Origin: Phenylobacterium sp. SCN 70-31 | Lineage (GTDB): Bacteria > Pseudomonadota > Alphaproteobacteria > Caulobacterales > Caulobacteraceae | Direction of reading: 5' to 3' | Length of the DNA stretch: 64,000 bases | Assembly: GCF_001724605.1 (NCBI RefSeq) | Contig: NZ_MEEX01000010.1 | Coordinates: 1 to 64,000, forward strand | Part shown: positions 1 to 7,743 of the stretch, piece by piece | Position numbering within the stretch: position 1 is the first letter of the stretch | How the letters are laid out: every line of letters starts with the position of its first letter | Notes under the pieces: generated by a model | Seen by the model: the letters and a program-made list of their open reading frames with translations, nothing else | What the model was told of the DNA's origin: nothing | Database searches by the model: none | Position numbers and translations under genes: made by a program

Positions 1-34
1 TGATCTGCTCTTCCGTGAACCTTGATCGCTTCAT
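1..34 (-). CDS. IS3-family transposase OrfA, N-terminal fragment
   Basis: The reverse complement of bases 1-34 starts with ATG and reads MKRSRFTEEQI. This is the characteristic start of the helix-turn-helix OrfA of many IS3-family elements. Only eleven codons are present because the window cuts the gene. OrfA normally binds the IS ends and is fused to the DDE integrase OrfB by a programmed frameshift. The family call is firm in spite of the shortness because the putative IS end lies just upstream. Confidence 0.7.
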   Translation of the reverse strand, partial: MKRSRFTEEQI

Positions 35-97
35 TCGTCCGTCCTTTGGTCGGGCGGACTCTAGCTATTCCTGGCTGAGTTTCAGGGGGTCACGTCA
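1..97 (-). mobile_element. IS3-family insertion sequence, terminal part (cut by window edge)
   Basis: Read on the minus strand, the element begins at base 97 with an end starting TGACGTGACCCCC, followed by a short leader and the start of a transposase OrfA at base 34. The TG...CA-type end and the leader-orfA layout are typical of the IS3 family. The rest of the element, its other inverted repeat and the target duplication lie outside the window, so subgroup and activity cannot be judged. Confidence 0.7.
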
Positions 98-209
98 GTG
101 GAGCTGTCGTGGATCCATCTCAGTCACGCCAAGCTGGTCGGCGACTACAATCCAGGTGGCGGCAGACGTGGGCCTGCGCCTGACCTACCGATATGGGCTC
201 GACCGCCAG

Positions 210-470
210 CTACCGCTTTTCAGGCGGGAACTTGATGCCGAAGGGCTTCAGGATGAGCACGATATAGACGAGCACGGCCAGGACGATCAGGAACGAGATC
301 AGCCCCTGCCCCTCGTTGCCGAACCAGTTGGCCACCGCGCACCCTACCGACGGCGGCAGATAGTGCAGGATCGTGTCCTGCGGCTCCCCCGGCTGCACCG
401 AGCGATGCAGGAACAATACGACCAGGGCGCCGAAGATCGCCACGGTGATCCAATCGTAGACCGTCTCCAC
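210..470 (-). CDS. small two-helix membrane protein, possible exosortase (XrtV) system accessory protein
   Basis: The product is an 86-residue protein with two hydrophobic helices, a short charged N-terminus (METVYDW) and a C-terminal KPFGIKFPPEKR tail. I chose the GTG at 470 because a strong GGAGGGGG ribosome site lies just upstream; a longer start at 497 would put that site inside the gene. The METVYDW opening, two helices and central PPSVGCA/NWFGNEG segment resemble, from memory, small proteins annotated as XrtV sorting-system accessory proteins in Caulobacterales. An exosortase is present about 32 kb away. The role is unknown, and the family name is recollection rather than a search result. 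Confidence 0.55.
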   Translation of the reverse strand: METVYDWITVAIFGALVVLFLHRSVQPGEPQDTILHYLPPSVGCAVANWFGNEGQGLISFLIVLAVLVYIVLILKPFGIKFPPEKR

Positions 471-580
471 CAGCCCCCTCCGAGAAATCGTGTTCACTAA
501 CTAGCAGTCTGCCGCCGCTGTGCAATTGTCGGTCAGCCGATGAGTCCGGTCAAACGGACACAGCCCGTGGTGCAAGTCAC

Positions 581-1675
581 ATGCCGCTCCGCTCCGCCCG
601 AGGGATATCACGCCTGCTTCCGCTCTTGGCCGCGATGGCCACCCTGGGGCTGGCCGCGGGCTGCGGGACAGGCTCGTTGGACGCCGCGGCGGCCGATGAT
701 CGGCCGGGAAAGATCGCCACCCTGCCGGATGGCCGGAGCCTCAACTTTCGATGCAGCGGCCGCGGCTCGCCCACCGTGATTCTCGAATCGGGATTCGGCG
801 CGGGCGCCGGCGGGTGGGCCAAGGTTCAGCCCCTGGTCGCCAGGACCACCCATGTCTGCGCCTACGACCGGGCAGGTTACGGCTTCAGCAGCCCCGGCCC
901 GGAGCCCCGGGACGGGGCGGCGATCGCCCGCGACCTCGACGCCGGTCTGGACGCCGCCGGCATAGACGGTCCCTACGTGCTGGTCGGCCACTCTGCAGGC
1001 GCCCTCTACGCGCGGCTCTTCGCGGCGCGACGCCCCCAGGAGACGAAGGGACTGGTCCTTGCCGACCCCACCGTCGAGCGACTTGCCCCTCCTGGGCGCG
1101 ACGGCCTGACAGGCATCCGGAACCGACTCCAGCGCTGCCTGAACGCAGCCGAGGCGTCTCAGCAGCCTGGAAGCACCGACGTCACATGGGGCGACTGCCA
1201 GAGGGGCGGCGCACGCGCCGCGGAAGTCGCGCGAGTTCCCCAGACGTGGCGCAACCGGCTCTCCGAGCTGGACGCCATCTTCGCCTCGACCTCGGCTCAG
1301 GCGGCCCGGACGCGGTACGTCCTGGCCGAGGTCCCCACCTACGTCATCACCGCGTCCGATACGGCCGCGACCGCCCCTCAGGTCGGCTACGACAAGCCCC
1401 GCTCCCTATGGGAGCTGCAACACATGCAACTGGCGTCGAACGCCCGCTTCGGCTGGCAACGCACGGTGTTCTCGTCGCATCTGGTGCAGAACGACCGGCC
1501 CGACGTCATCGCCGACGCCGTGATCGCGATGGTGGAAGCAGCCCGCGCGGGAAAGCCGCCCGAGCCTCTGGCGCCCAGCGAAACGGACACGCCCGAGGAT
1601 CCCGCGTTCGGAGAACCTGGCTTCGGCGAGCCCGCAACCGGAGGGCCCGCCCCTAACGGGCCGCCAGTTCCCTGA
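581..1675 (+). CDS. alpha/beta-hydrolase lipoprotein
   Basis: The 364-residue protein has a lipoprotein signal (lipobox LAAGC, Cys28), so it is probably anchored in the envelope. The alpha/beta-hydrolase fold is shown by an oxyanion-type segment near residue 70, the YDRAGYG segment (95-101) and the nucleophile elbow GHSAG with Ser138. A catalytic Asp and His further on are plausible but not assigned. The last 35 residues are rich in Pro and Gly with repeated FGEP units, probably a disordered tail. The substrate is unknown; esterase or peptidase activity would fit. It stands alone, convergent with the next small gene. Confidence 0.8.
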   Translation: MPLRSARGISRLLPLLAAMATLGLAAGCGTGSLDAAAADDRPGKIATLPDGRSLNFRCSGRGSPTVILESGFGAGAGGWAKVQPLVARTTHVCAYDRAGYGFSSPGPEPRDGAAIARDLDAGLDAAGIDGPYVLVGHSAGALYARLFAARRPQETKGLVLADPTVERLAPPGRDGLTGIRNRLQRCLNAAEASQQPGSTDVTWGDCQRGGARAAEVARVPQTWRNRLSELDAIFASTSAQAARTRYVLAEVPTYVITASDTAATAPQVGYDKPRSLWELQHMQLASNARFGWQRTVFSSHLVQNDRPDVIADAVIAMVEAARAGKPPEPLAPSETDTPEDPAFGEPGFGEPATGGPAPNGPPVP

Positions 1676-1949
1676 GGCGCGCGGCCTCCAGCGACGTCAC
1701 GCACTTGGGCGCCGCCCAGGCCTGGCCGCGGGCGACGGCGTCCCGCGCCGTGACGAACTCGGTCCGGCCGAACTCACGAGCGAAGCCCCGGCGCGTCTCG
1801 GGTGTGGTGTCGCAGATGTAGACGGTGCGGGCCGACGCCGTACGCGCCGCCGCGTCGGTGGCCTTGGCGTCCGCCGAGGGGGCCTTTCCGGCCGCCGCCG
1901 CGCCCATCGAGAAGGCCGAGACCGCAAGGGCGCAGATCATGAGCCGCAT
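1653..1949 (-). CDS. small exported protein of unknown function
   Basis: The 98-residue protein has a clear Sec signal peptide (MRLMICALAVSAFSMGAAAA) and a mature part of about 75 residues. The start at 1949 is chosen because a GGAGGA ribosome site precedes it. Two cysteines (in YICDTT and PKCVT) could form a disulfide in the periplasm. I recognise no domain. The 3' end overlaps the end of the convergent hydrolase gene by 23 bases. It is real by signal peptide and ribosome site; the function is open. Confidence 0.6.
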   Translation of the reverse strand: MRLMICALAVSAFSMGAAAAGKAPSADAKATDAAARTASARTVYICDTTPETRRGFAREFGRTEFVTARDAVARGQAWAAPKCVTSLEAARLRELAAR

Positions 1950-2090
1950 CGCTTGTTCCTCCTTCGGCGGCTCCATGCCGCTCTTCAGAAGGGGAACGTT
2001 AGTGCGCCGGCGGCCCTGGCGAAAGCTCCGTGACGATTCTGCGACACTTCCGGATCACTCGTAGTATCCGGCCAGACGTCGAACGAGGAC

Positions 2091-2114
2091 GGCCCGGCGC
2101 ACGGGCGCCGGGCC
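2091..2114 (-). terminator. GC-rich hairpin downstream of the TonB-dependent receptor gene
   Basis: A perfect 10-bp stem (GGCCCGGCGC / GCGCCGGGCC) with a 4-base loop lies 27 bases after the receptor stop codon. No strong T run follows on the minus strand, so it may be a weak terminator or an mRNA 3' stabiliser. Confidence 0.45.
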
Positions 2115-2140
2115 GGTTGTTTCCGGGAAGGGACGACGCC

Positions 2141-4729
2141 TCAAAGTCGCGCGGAAAGGCTGATCGAAAGGCTGCGGCCCAGCTCGTAGTTGTTGAGGCG
2201 GATGATGTCGCCGCCGCGCTTCTGGAACTCGTCGAACTCCTCTCCCAGAAGGTTGCGAGCCTCGACGCCGGCCGAGAACGACTGACCCCAGAGTTCGAAC
2301 TTGTGGCGGAAGGTGAAATCCAACATCACGCCCGGCTTCTGCTCGAAGTCGGGCGCACCCGCCTGACCGCGCGCGGTGCTCCGCTTGCTGGCGTAGTTGG
2401 CCAGCAGCGTCGCCTGGGTCATGCCGTCCAGGGTCTCGAAGCCGAGTTGCAGATTGCCCAGATGCTTCGATTGCCCCTGGAGCCGCGTGCCATCGATGAC
2501 GAAGTTCCGCGCCGGAGCCGCTAGGCCCAGGTTGGTTCGCGGGAACACCACGTCGTCCGCCCCCACCTTCACCTCGGACTTGGTGTAGGTGTAGTTGGCC
2601 GCAACCAGCCAGCGGACATTGTCGACCCAGCCCTGGCCCGTCTCGAACTCGAAGAACTTCTTGAATTCGGCTTCTGCGCCGTAGACCACGGCGCGAGGCG
2701 CATTCAGGAAACTCTGCTGCAGGCCCGAGCCCGACTCGTTCACCACCGACTCGATGGGCCGGTCGATATCCTTGTAGAACAGACCGGCGGTGGCGTACTG
2801 CCCGCGATCGAAGTACCGCTCGTAGCGCGCGTCGAGATTGATGATCTCGCTGTCGAACAGGAACGGGTTGCCGATGAAGGTCCGGTCGCTCTCGGGATCC
2901 AGATAGAGCTGCGGCGCCTGCTCGCGGAACTGAGGCCGGGCGATCGTCTTGGACGCCCCGAAGCGAAGCTGCTGGTCCTCGGCGAAGTTCCACGTGACCG
3001 TGGCGGCTGGCAGCCAGTAGTCGTTCTTGAGGCTGCGCCCTTCCAGCGGAGTGGGCGAGAACAGGTCGATCGCCTGGACGTCCTGGGTTCCGGTCTCGAA
3101 GCGCACGCCAAGCGTGGCGCGGACGGCGGGCGCGATCTCACCCTCGCCCTGGATGTAGGCGCCGTGCGTGACCAGGCTGGCCGCGTAGGCCGCCGCACCG
3201 TCCGAGCCGGTGACTTCGCGCAGGATCAGGCCGTTGGGGCCGATGTTGAAGTCCGAGTAGAGGAAATCCACCCGCTGGCGCTGGAAGTTCAGGTCGGGCG
3301 TGAAGTTCATCGTGAAGCGGAAGACCCGCGAGTCCGAGATCCGCTCGTTGTCGTACCAGGCGTAGCCGCCCGAGAGCGTCAGGTCGGCGATCCAGGGATT
3401 CTCGAGCCGGTAGCGGACGTCGATCCCGGCGCCCGACGTCTTGTCCTCGAGTTCGCTGAACCGGATGAAGTTCGCATCGAGCTGCGGATTGTGCAGATAT
3501 TCGCCCCCTACGAGGCGGTAGCGCAGCGACCGCTCATAGGGCACGTCGCGCTCGGTGCGAGCGTACGAGCCCCGCCACAGAATCTCCAGGTCGCCGAACG
3601 TGTGGCGGCCGGTGAGCTGCGTGTCGATCAGCTCACGCTGATACCAGGCGGTGGAGTCGTCCCGGATCGTATTGCTGGCCCGAGCGCTGTCGCCGGTGAC
3701 CGAACGGGTCTCCTTGGTGACATTGCGGACGTAGAGGTTGGTCCACTTGAAACTGTGGTTGTCCAGCTCGAGGGCCACCTGAGTCAGCCCGTTGAGGACG
3801 ATGTCGTTCTGGGTGGAGTTCGAGAACAGGTCTTCCTGGACCGACAGGCCGTCCAGGTTGACCACGCCCTCCTGTTGGGTCGCGCGGCGGGTGGACCAGC
3901 CATTGTCGTATCCGAAGATACCGACAACGCCGAGCCGTCCCCAATCGAAGTTCCAGGCCGTGCCGGCCGAGACATCGAAGCTGCCGTTGACCGGCACGTT
4001 GTCGGTCGACTGCAGCAGGTTGATGTTGGCGTTCTGGAAGCTGCGGCCCATGGCCGTCAGGGCGGTCGAATCGAAGTTCGACGAGTCGATCCGCTTCCCG
4101 GTCTCGATCCCACGCCGGATCAGCAGCGGAAGTTCGCGCGTGCCGTCGTCGACGCCGAACGAGTCGCTGTCGCCGCCGCCGAAATAGGTCAGGCCCCGCT
4201 TCAGCGTCGTCGAGGTGTTCATCCCCAGACTGACGCCCATGGCCACGAACGGCTGGTCGGGAACGCCCACCGTGTTCAGGTCGATCAGGCCACCGCCGAA
4301 CTCGCCCGGGTAGTTGACCGAATACGTCTTCTGGACCGTGACCCCCGCCAGGATGTTCGAGGGGAACAGATCCAGCGGAACCACCCGCTGGAGCGGCTCG
4401 GGACTGGGCAGCGGAGAACCGTTCAGAAGGGCCGAGGAGTAACGTTCGCCCAGACCGCGCACATACACGAACCGGCCGCTGACCAGGCTCAGGCCGGCGA
4501 GACGCGTCAGCGCCGCCGCCGCCGTGTCGTCGCCCTGGCGCACCAGATCCTCGGCCGTGACGATCGAGGCCACCTCGGAGGTCTCGCGCATCACTTCGGG
4601 GATGTACTTGCCGCGGACCACCACCTCGTCGACTTCGGTCCCGGTGTCCTGGCCCCAGGCGAGGGCGGGCGCCATGAGCGCCGTCGTGCACAGCAGAAGC
4701 CCGGCGAGCGGGCGCTTGAAATGGGTCAT
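2141..4729 (-). CDS. TonB-dependent outer-membrane receptor
   Basis: The 862-residue protein has a signal peptide ending near Gln27 (ALAWGQ). A TonB-box-like stretch (DEVVVRG) follows, then a plug domain with the YVRGLGERY segment, then a long run of alternating beta strands for the barrel. The start at 4729 (MTHFKRPL) precedes the signal peptide; an upstream extension to 4843 lacks one. It is an energy-coupled importer in the outer membrane. It follows a beta-helix lipoprotein gene on the same strand, 68 bases apart, and the two are probably co-transcribed. The substrate cannot be read from the sequence. The family call is confident. Confidence 0.9.
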   Translation of the reverse strand: MTHFKRPLAGLLLCTTALMAPALAWGQDTGTEVDEVVVRGKYIPEVMRETSEVASIVTAEDLVRQGDDTAAAALTRLAGLSLVSGRFVYVRGLGERYSSALLNGSPLPSPEPLQRVVPLDLFPSNILAGVTVQKTYSVNYPGEFGGGLIDLNTVGVPDQPFVAMGVSLGMNTSTTLKRGLTYFGGGDSDSFGVDDGTRELPLLIRRGIETGKRIDSSNFDSTALTAMGRSFQNANINLLQSTDNVPVNGSFDVSAGTAWNFDWGRLGVVGIFGYDNGWSTRRATQQEGVVNLDGLSVQEDLFSNSTQNDIVLNGLTQVALELDNHSFKWTNLYVRNVTKETRSVTGDSARASNTIRDDSTAWYQRELIDTQLTGRHTFGDLEILWRGSYARTERDVPYERSLRYRLVGGEYLHNPQLDANFIRFSELEDKTSGAGIDVRYRLENPWIADLTLSGGYAWYDNERISDSRVFRFTMNFTPDLNFQRQRVDFLYSDFNIGPNGLILREVTGSDGAAAYAASLVTHGAYIQGEGEIAPAVRATLGVRFETGTQDVQAIDLFSPTPLEGRSLKNDYWLPAATVTWNFAEDQQLRFGASKTIARPQFREQAPQLYLDPESDRTFIGNPFLFDSEIINLDARYERYFDRGQYATAGLFYKDIDRPIESVVNESGSGLQQSFLNAPRAVVYGAEAEFKKFFEFETGQGWVDNVRWLVAANYTYTKSEVKVGADDVVFPRTNLGLAAPARNFVIDGTRLQGQSKHLGNLQLGFETLDGMTQATLLANYASKRSTARGQAGAPDFEQKPGVMLDFTFRHKFELWGQSFSAGVEARNLLGEEFDEFQKRGGDIIRLNNYELGRSLSISLSARL

Positions 4730-4767
4730 GTGAGGATGGCCTCTGAGGTTCGACATCGCGCGAAGGC

Positions 4768-4789
4768 GGCGGGACCCAAAGGTCCCGCC
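4768..4789 (-). promoter_or_regulatory. intercistronic hairpin between lipoprotein and receptor genes
   Basis: A perfect 9-bp stem (GGCGGGACC / GGTCCCGCC) with loop CAAA lies in the 68-base gap. No T run follows, so it is more likely a processing or stability element that sets unequal expression of the two genes than a full terminator. Confidence 0.45.
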
Positions 4790-4797
4790 TCGCCGGC

Positions 4798-6273
4798 TCA
4801 GCAGCTGCTTCCGGCCGACAGGCCGCAGGTCCAGCCCTGCCACCAGGTGTCGCTCGCGTCGCGAACGGCGCCGATGTAGGTCACGTTGTCGAAGAAGGCG
4901 TAGATCGCCTGCGGATTGGTCGCCACGCGGCCCATCTCGTTCGATCCGTTCACGAAGCCGGAGAGCGTCGAGGTGTGGGTCGACGAGTTGTTGGCGCCGG
5001 CGTTGAACAGGGTCGCCACCTGGGCCGCGGTGACGTTGGTGTCCTCGCGGAAGGCGATGGCGCAGGCGAACACGACCGAGTCCCAGCGCGGCGCAGCCGC
5101 GACAGTCGAGGTGTCGTCCACGTCCAGGCAGGCCGTGGTCGGGTTCGTGGAGACGTGGATGCCGTTGATGAAGCGGCCGCCCGTGCCCGTGTTCAGGATC
5201 TGGACGTCGCCGGCGCCCGTCCGGGTGGAGCCGATGGCCGTGTAGTTGGCGATCTTCGGCTGGGAGTTCAGCGACGCCTGGACGCCGGCCGAGCTCATCT
5301 CGAAGGCGCGGTCGCCCCCGTTCGCCCGCTGACGGACGATCAGGTACTGGATGCCGCCGCGCCAGCCTTCGTCGGTGTCGATGCTGTCGTCGTCGGCGCC
5401 GGTGATGACGACGCGCTTGGCGTTCACCGTGCCGCCGAAGAACTCGATCCCGTCGTCCGAGGAATTGTGGACCTGGACGTACTCGACCGTGGTGCCCGAG
5501 CCCACGCCGTTGAAGGTGATGCCGTTCAGTTCACGGTTGGGCTGCACCTCGAAGCCAGGGTAGCGGACCTGGATGTAGCGCAGGCGACCCGAGTTGTCGG
5601 TGGGGCTGTTGCCGCCGTAGAGCGACACGCCGCCTTCGAAGGTGGCCACGCAGTTGATGTTCGGAGGCGTCGTGCCGGCGGGGCAGCTCGCGATCGGCGC
5701 GCGGCCCGAGATCACGATGCCGCCCCACTGGCCGATGAGGTCGGCGCCCGAGGCGCCATCGATGTTCGAGCGGCTGGTGAAGATGATCGGGTTGGTCGCC
5801 GTGCCCTCGGCGAAGATCTGGGAGCCCCGAACGATGTTGAGATAGTCCAGGCCGCCCGAGCCGAAGAGCCGGACGCCGGGCTCGATGGTCAGGATTCCCT
5901 GCTGCGCGCCGGCGATGGGATTGTTCGGATCCGCCCCGCGATCCTGGCCCACATCGGTCCGGCCGCTGATCGCGTACACCGTGCCCGCGCGATTGGGGAC
6001 CACCAGATTGCCCAGGATAAGGGTCGGAAGCTGGCAGGCGCGAAGCGTGCCGTTGGCCACGAGGCCCACATTGGAGAAGCCCGTCGGGCAGTCCGCGGCC
6101 GGCTGACCGGGCTGGGGCGTGCCGCCGCCGTTGCCAGGGGGCGTCGTGCCGCCACCGCTGGGCGGGAAAGCGCCTTCGCCGGGCGAGGCGACGTTGTCCG
6201 CCCCCCCGCAGCCCGCCAGCGCGAGCGCGCTCAGGGAGCCGACGAGGATGAGTTTGAGCTTGACGCCGGTCAT
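4798..6273 (-). CDS. beta-helix surface lipoprotein, partner of the TonB-dependent receptor
   Basis: The 491-residue protein has a lipobox (ALAGC, Cys22), a Gly/Pro-rich linker (residues 30-58), then repetitive beta segments (ILTIEPGVRLFGSGG, NPIIFTSRSN, DDGIEFFGGTVNAKRVVITG) typical of a right-handed parallel beta-helix. It ends with a Cys-containing tail. The start at 6273 has a GGGAGA ribosome site. It lies directly upstream of the TonB-dependent receptor. A surface lipoprotein that captures a ligand for the receptor is a reasonable inference, but the ligand is unknown. An acidic DDDSIDTDEG stretch near residue 294 might bind metal. Confidence 0.75.
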   Translation of the reverse strand: MTGVKLKLILVGSLSALALAGCGGADNVASPGEGAFPPSGGGTTPPGNGGGTPQPGQPAADCPTGFSNVGLVANGTLRACQLPTLILGNLVVPNRAGTVYAISGRTDVGQDRGADPNNPIAGAQQGILTIEPGVRLFGSGGLDYLNIVRGSQIFAEGTATNPIIFTSRSNIDGASGADLIGQWGGIVISGRAPIASCPAGTTPPNINCVATFEGGVSLYGGNSPTDNSGRLRYIQVRYPGFEVQPNRELNGITFNGVGSGTTVEYVQVHNSSDDGIEFFGGTVNAKRVVITGADDDSIDTDEGWRGGIQYLIVRQRANGGDRAFEMSSAGVQASLNSQPKIANYTAIGSTRTGAGDVQILNTGTGGRFINGIHVSTNPTTACLDVDDTSTVAAAPRWDSVVFACAIAFREDTNVTAAQVATLFNAGANNSSTHTSTLSGFVNGSNEMGRVATNPQAIYAFFDNVTYIGAVRDASDTWWQGWTCGLSAGSSC

Positions 6274-6548
6274 GTTGATCTCCCGCAGGACGCTTGTGCG
6301 TGCAGGCGGGCGCTCCGTCCGAAGCCATCCCCCGGAGCCGTCTCCCCGCCGTCGGGGGCGTTCTTAGGGACCGGCGGTGACAGCGCGCGGACAGGACCGT
6401 GACACTTTGACTTCGCTTTCGTGGCGTCATCGTTGCGCCGCCGACGCGGGCCGGCGACGCCGCGACGCAATTCCACCGTGCTCGAGATGCGTACTGGCCC
6501 CGCCGAGGGCCGATGGGCTAACGTCGAGGCTCGGGATCGGGGCGGAAG

Positions 6549-7148
6549 ATGGCGCTCAACGCTATGCAGTTCGGTGTTCTGGGATCGGCCGTCGCCCTGG
6601 CTTTGGCCTCCGCGTCAGGCGCCACGGCCCAGGTTCTGGAGATCGGCGAGGATGGCGCGGTGACCACATACGCCGGCCCGCAGGTGCACACCTCGTCCGG
6701 CGTCACGCCGATTCTCCCGCCCGAGCCCACGCCCCTCTTTCGGGCCCCGCCTGAAGAGGTCATCCGGCTTATTCGCGAATCCTCAGTGCGCCACGCCGTG
6801 CCGGCCGAGATCGTCGAGGCGGTGGCCTGGCAGGAGTCGCGTTTCAATCATGCGGCGGTTTCGTCAAAAGGCGCGCGCGGTGTCATGCAACTGTTACCAA
6901 CAACCGCTAGCGACCTCGGCGTGGACCCCTCGGACCTGAAAGGCAACATCGACGGCGGCGCAGCCTACCTCGCCCAGCAGATCCGACGGTTCGGAGACCT
7001 GAGGCTGGCGCTCGCGGCCTACAATGCGGGACCCGGAGCGGTCGAACGGCATGGCGGCGTCCCGCCCTACGCCGAAACCCAAACCTATGTGCGCGCGATC
7101 CTCTCGCGCCTCGGGGCCGCCGCGGCTCTGGGCGCCCGCGCGGAGTGA
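6549..7148 (+). CDS. virB1: VirB1-like lytic transglycosylase
   Basis: The 199-residue protein has an N-terminal export signal and a lysozyme-like SLT domain from about residue 80. The catalytic Glu is in VAWQESRF, followed by GVMQLLPTTASDLG and the LALAAYNAGPGAVERHGG motif near the end. It cleaves peptidoglycan locally to let a type IV secretion channel cross the cell wall. It is the first gene of the operon, and its stop overlaps the region of the next start. An ATG at 6549 follows a purine-rich ribosome site. Confidence 0.88.
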   Translation: MALNAMQFGVLGSAVALALASASGATAQVLEIGEDGAVTTYAGPQVHTSSGVTPILPPEPTPLFRAPPEEVIRLIRESSVRHAVPAEIVEAVAWQESRFNHAAVSSKGARGVMQLLPTTASDLGVDPSDLKGNIDGGAAYLAQQIRRFGDLRLALAAYNAGPGAVERHGGVPPYAETQTYVRAILSRLGAAAALGARAE

Positions 7149-7153
7149 GACGG

Positions 7154-7456
7154 ATGAAGAGATTTCTAGTCCCCACGGTCCTTCTGGCGCTCGCCGCCGG
7201 GCCGGCGCACGCCCAGGCCCAGGCCGATCCGGCCGGCTCGTCACCCCTGCTGGCGGCGCTGAACTGGGTCCAGGGCACCCTCCTCGGCAATCTCGCCACG
7301 ACCGCAGCGGTCATCGCCGTGGCGATCATCGGCTATCTCATGCTGGTGGGCCGCTTCGACTGGCGGCGCGGTGTCATCACCCTGGTCGGCATCTTCATCA
7401 TCTTCGGCGCGGTCACCATCGTGGCCGGCATCCGGTCGCTGGCCGGGGGGCTCTGA
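7154..7456 (+). CDS. virB2: VirB2-like pilin subunit (TrbC/VirB2 family)
   Basis: The 100-residue protein has a signal peptide (cleavage near AHAQAQA) and two hydrophobic helices joined by a short basic loop (GRFDWRRG), the classical pilin layout of VirB2. The ATG at 7154 is preferred over a GTG at 7145 that overlaps the virB1 stop; either is possible. It would be the major pilus or channel subunit. Position between virB1 and virB3 supports the call. Confidence 0.82.
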   Translation: MKRFLVPTVLLALAAGPAHAQAQADPAGSSPLLAALNWVQGTLLGNLATTAAVIAVAIIGYLMLVGRFDWRRGVITLVGIFIIFGAVTIVAGIRSLAGGL

Positions 7457-7458
7457 CC

Positions 7459-7743
7459 ATGAGCCGGCTGGCCTCCGATCCCGTCTTCGCGGCGCTCACG
7501 CGGCCCCAGATGATCGGCGGCGTCACCTATCCCTACATGGTCCTCAACCTGGTCATCACGGCCGAGGCGTTCCTGGTCACCCGATCGTTCTGGGCGCTTC
7601 TGATAGCGGCCGTGATCCATGCGGTCGGTTATGTGGGATCGCTGCGCGAGCCGCGCTTCTTCGATCTCTGGGTCACCCGGCTCTCCACCTGCCCGCGGGT
7701 GAAGAACTTCGGCTTCTGGCGCGGGAACTCGTACCGCCCATGA
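7459..7743 (+). CDS. virB3: VirB3-like inner-membrane protein
   Basis: The 94-residue protein has a hydrophobic hairpin (about residues 22-58), preceded by DPVFAALTRPQMIGGV and followed by a conserved-looking EPRFFDLWVTR segment, as in VirB3. It starts two bases after the virB2 stop and its stop overlaps the virB4 start (ATGA). It is thought to assist pilus biogenesis together with VirB4. Confidence 0.85.
   Translation: MSRLASDPVFAALTRPQMIGGVTYPYMVLNLVITAEAFLVTRSFWALLIAAVIHAVGYVGSLREPRFFDLWVTRLSTCPRVKNFGFWRGNSYRP

Noticed and set aside
3164..4879. Long plus-strand frame of 571 codons opposite the TonB-dependent receptor gene
   Set aside because: It is an antisense shadow of high-GC coding DNA. 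It is Val/Arg-rich with no domain, while the minus-strand frame has a signal peptide, plug and barrel.
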